From Clostridia bacterium (lineage in GTDB: Bacteria; Bacillota; Clostridia; UBA1212; UBA1255): a DNA stretch of 64,000 nucleotides. The notes below the pieces were generated by a model. It worked only from the letters and a program-made list of their open reading frames with translations, did not search any database and was not told where the DNA came from. Position numbers and translations under genes: made by a program. The stretch lies in the NCBI GenBank assembly GCA_017517275.1, contig JAFWZX010000001.1, positions 28,596 to 92,595 of the forward strand. Reading direction: 5' to 3'. This document shows positions 63,725 to 64,000 of the stretch, one piece after another. The stretch's first letter is position 1, and the number at the start of each line of letters is the position of its first letter.

Positions 63725-64000
63725 TATGCTGCGTTATCTGTCCCTGGTGTAGCTTCGTCTACAGGTGGCGTAGGTGTGGGTGTAGCTTCGTCTACAGGTG
63801 GCGTAGGTGTGGGTGTAGCTTCGTCTACAGGCGGCGTCGGTGTGGGTGTAGCTTCATCTATAGGTGGCGTAGGTGTGGGTGTAGCTTCATCTACAGGTGG
63901 CGTCGGTGTAGGTGTGGGTTCGTCTACAGGCGGCGTCGGTGTAGGTGTGGGTTCGTCTACAGGCGGCGTCGGTGTAGGTGTGGGTTCATCTACAGGCGGC
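63724..64000 (-). CDS. C-terminal end of a Pro/Thr-repeat protein (cut by window edge)
   Basis: The 92 visible codons are about eight copies of an 11-residue unit, PPVDEATPTPT or PPVDEPTPTPT, ending ATPGTDNAA and TAA. No LPXTG or transmembrane end follows, so this is not a standard wall-anchored protein. The repeat looks like an extended, possibly glycosylated spacer. The N-terminal, probably functional part is outside the window. The stop overlaps the next start, so it is in one transcript with 63050-63724. Confidence 0.7.
   Translation of the reverse strand, partial: PPVDEPTPTPTPPVDEPTPTPTPPVDEPTPTPTPPVDEATPTPTPPIDEATPTPTPPVDEATPTPTPPVDEATPTPTPPVDEATPGTDNAA
63748..64000 (-). repeat. Tandem repeat, 33-base unit
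   Basis: Seven full units and part of an eighth, each about 33 bases, continuing over the window edge. Copies differ by single bases, mostly silent (GTA/GTC-type changes) plus one Val to Ile, and units switch from DEA to DEP towards the edge. Copy number may vary between strains. Confidence 0.95.

Noticed and set aside
63748..64000. CRISPR array
   Set aside because: The 33-base units follow each other without spacers and code for a Pro/Thr repeat in frame.

Overview
The window reads as chromosomal DNA of a low-GC, Gram-positive anaerobe of the class Clostridia. The evidence is the housekeeping gene content and order (rpoB-rpoC-rpsL-rpsG-fusA-tuf; the darA/holB/ricT set typical of Firmicutes; cvpA-ruvA-ruvB-ruvC), strong AGGAGG ribosome binding sites, frequent TTG/GTG starts, sigma-A type promoters, and a CwlD-type amidase. 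No outer-membrane genes are seen. Species cannot be named from the sequence alone.

Layout. (1) 1-6960: an arginine operon on the minus strand, argG-argC-argJ-argB-argD-argF-carA, with overlapping starts and stops and a consensus promoter whose spacer matches the Bacillus ARG box. The carA gene runs off the left edge. (2) 7126-10171: a GH36 alpha-galactosidase and an EamA-type transporter. (3) 10197-17163: a compact minus-strand operon, DUF5711-like gene, cvpA, ruvA, ruvB, ruvC, a QueH/signal-peptidase-I fusion, rdgB, and a DUF362 ferredoxin protein. (4) 17179-22303: a Gld-like ABC system (ATPase, permease, GldG-like, DUF4340-like) and a small lipoprotein. (5) 22387-34790: tuf, fusA, rpsG, rpsL, rpoC and rpoB, with recognisable promoters before rpoB, rpsL and tuf. 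The usual rplJ-rplL are not upstream of rpoB.

(6) 34850-37790 is an accessory scar: the 5' part of a group II (IIC-like) intron sitting directly after a transcription terminator, a zinc-ribbon membrane protein, and two RHS-repeat remnants interleaved with small orphan genes. (7) 37860-49449 carries a Na/Pi cotransporter and a glycan-use region: MalY/PatB-like aminotransferase, GH39-like hydrolase, a solute-binding lipoprotein that seems to lack its C-terminal lobe, an XRE regulator with a small membrane protein, a GH78 alpha-L-rhamnosidase and a DUF4091 protein. (8) 49466-53069: ricT, holB, darA, an aldo/keto reductase and an Asn/Gln-rich basic protein.

(9) 53092-61161 is the most interesting region: a Tad/Flp-type pilus or secretion locus. 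It runs from a protein joining an apparently intact Ser/Thr kinase to a MinD/TadZ-like domain without a P-loop, through an RcpC/CpaB-like protein, a TadA-like ATPase, two TadB/TadC-like membrane proteins, a Flp-like pilin and three pseudopilin-like proteins, to an unknown protein. No prepilin peptidase is present in the window. (10) 61210-64000: a CwlD-like amidase whose ribosome binding site lies in a long stem-loop, two uncharacterised proteins, and the C-terminus of a protein made of an 11-residue Pro/Thr repeat.

Most genes are on the minus strand; only the Na/Pi transporter and the GH78 gene are on the plus strand. Function calls come from reading motifs by eye; no database search was run.
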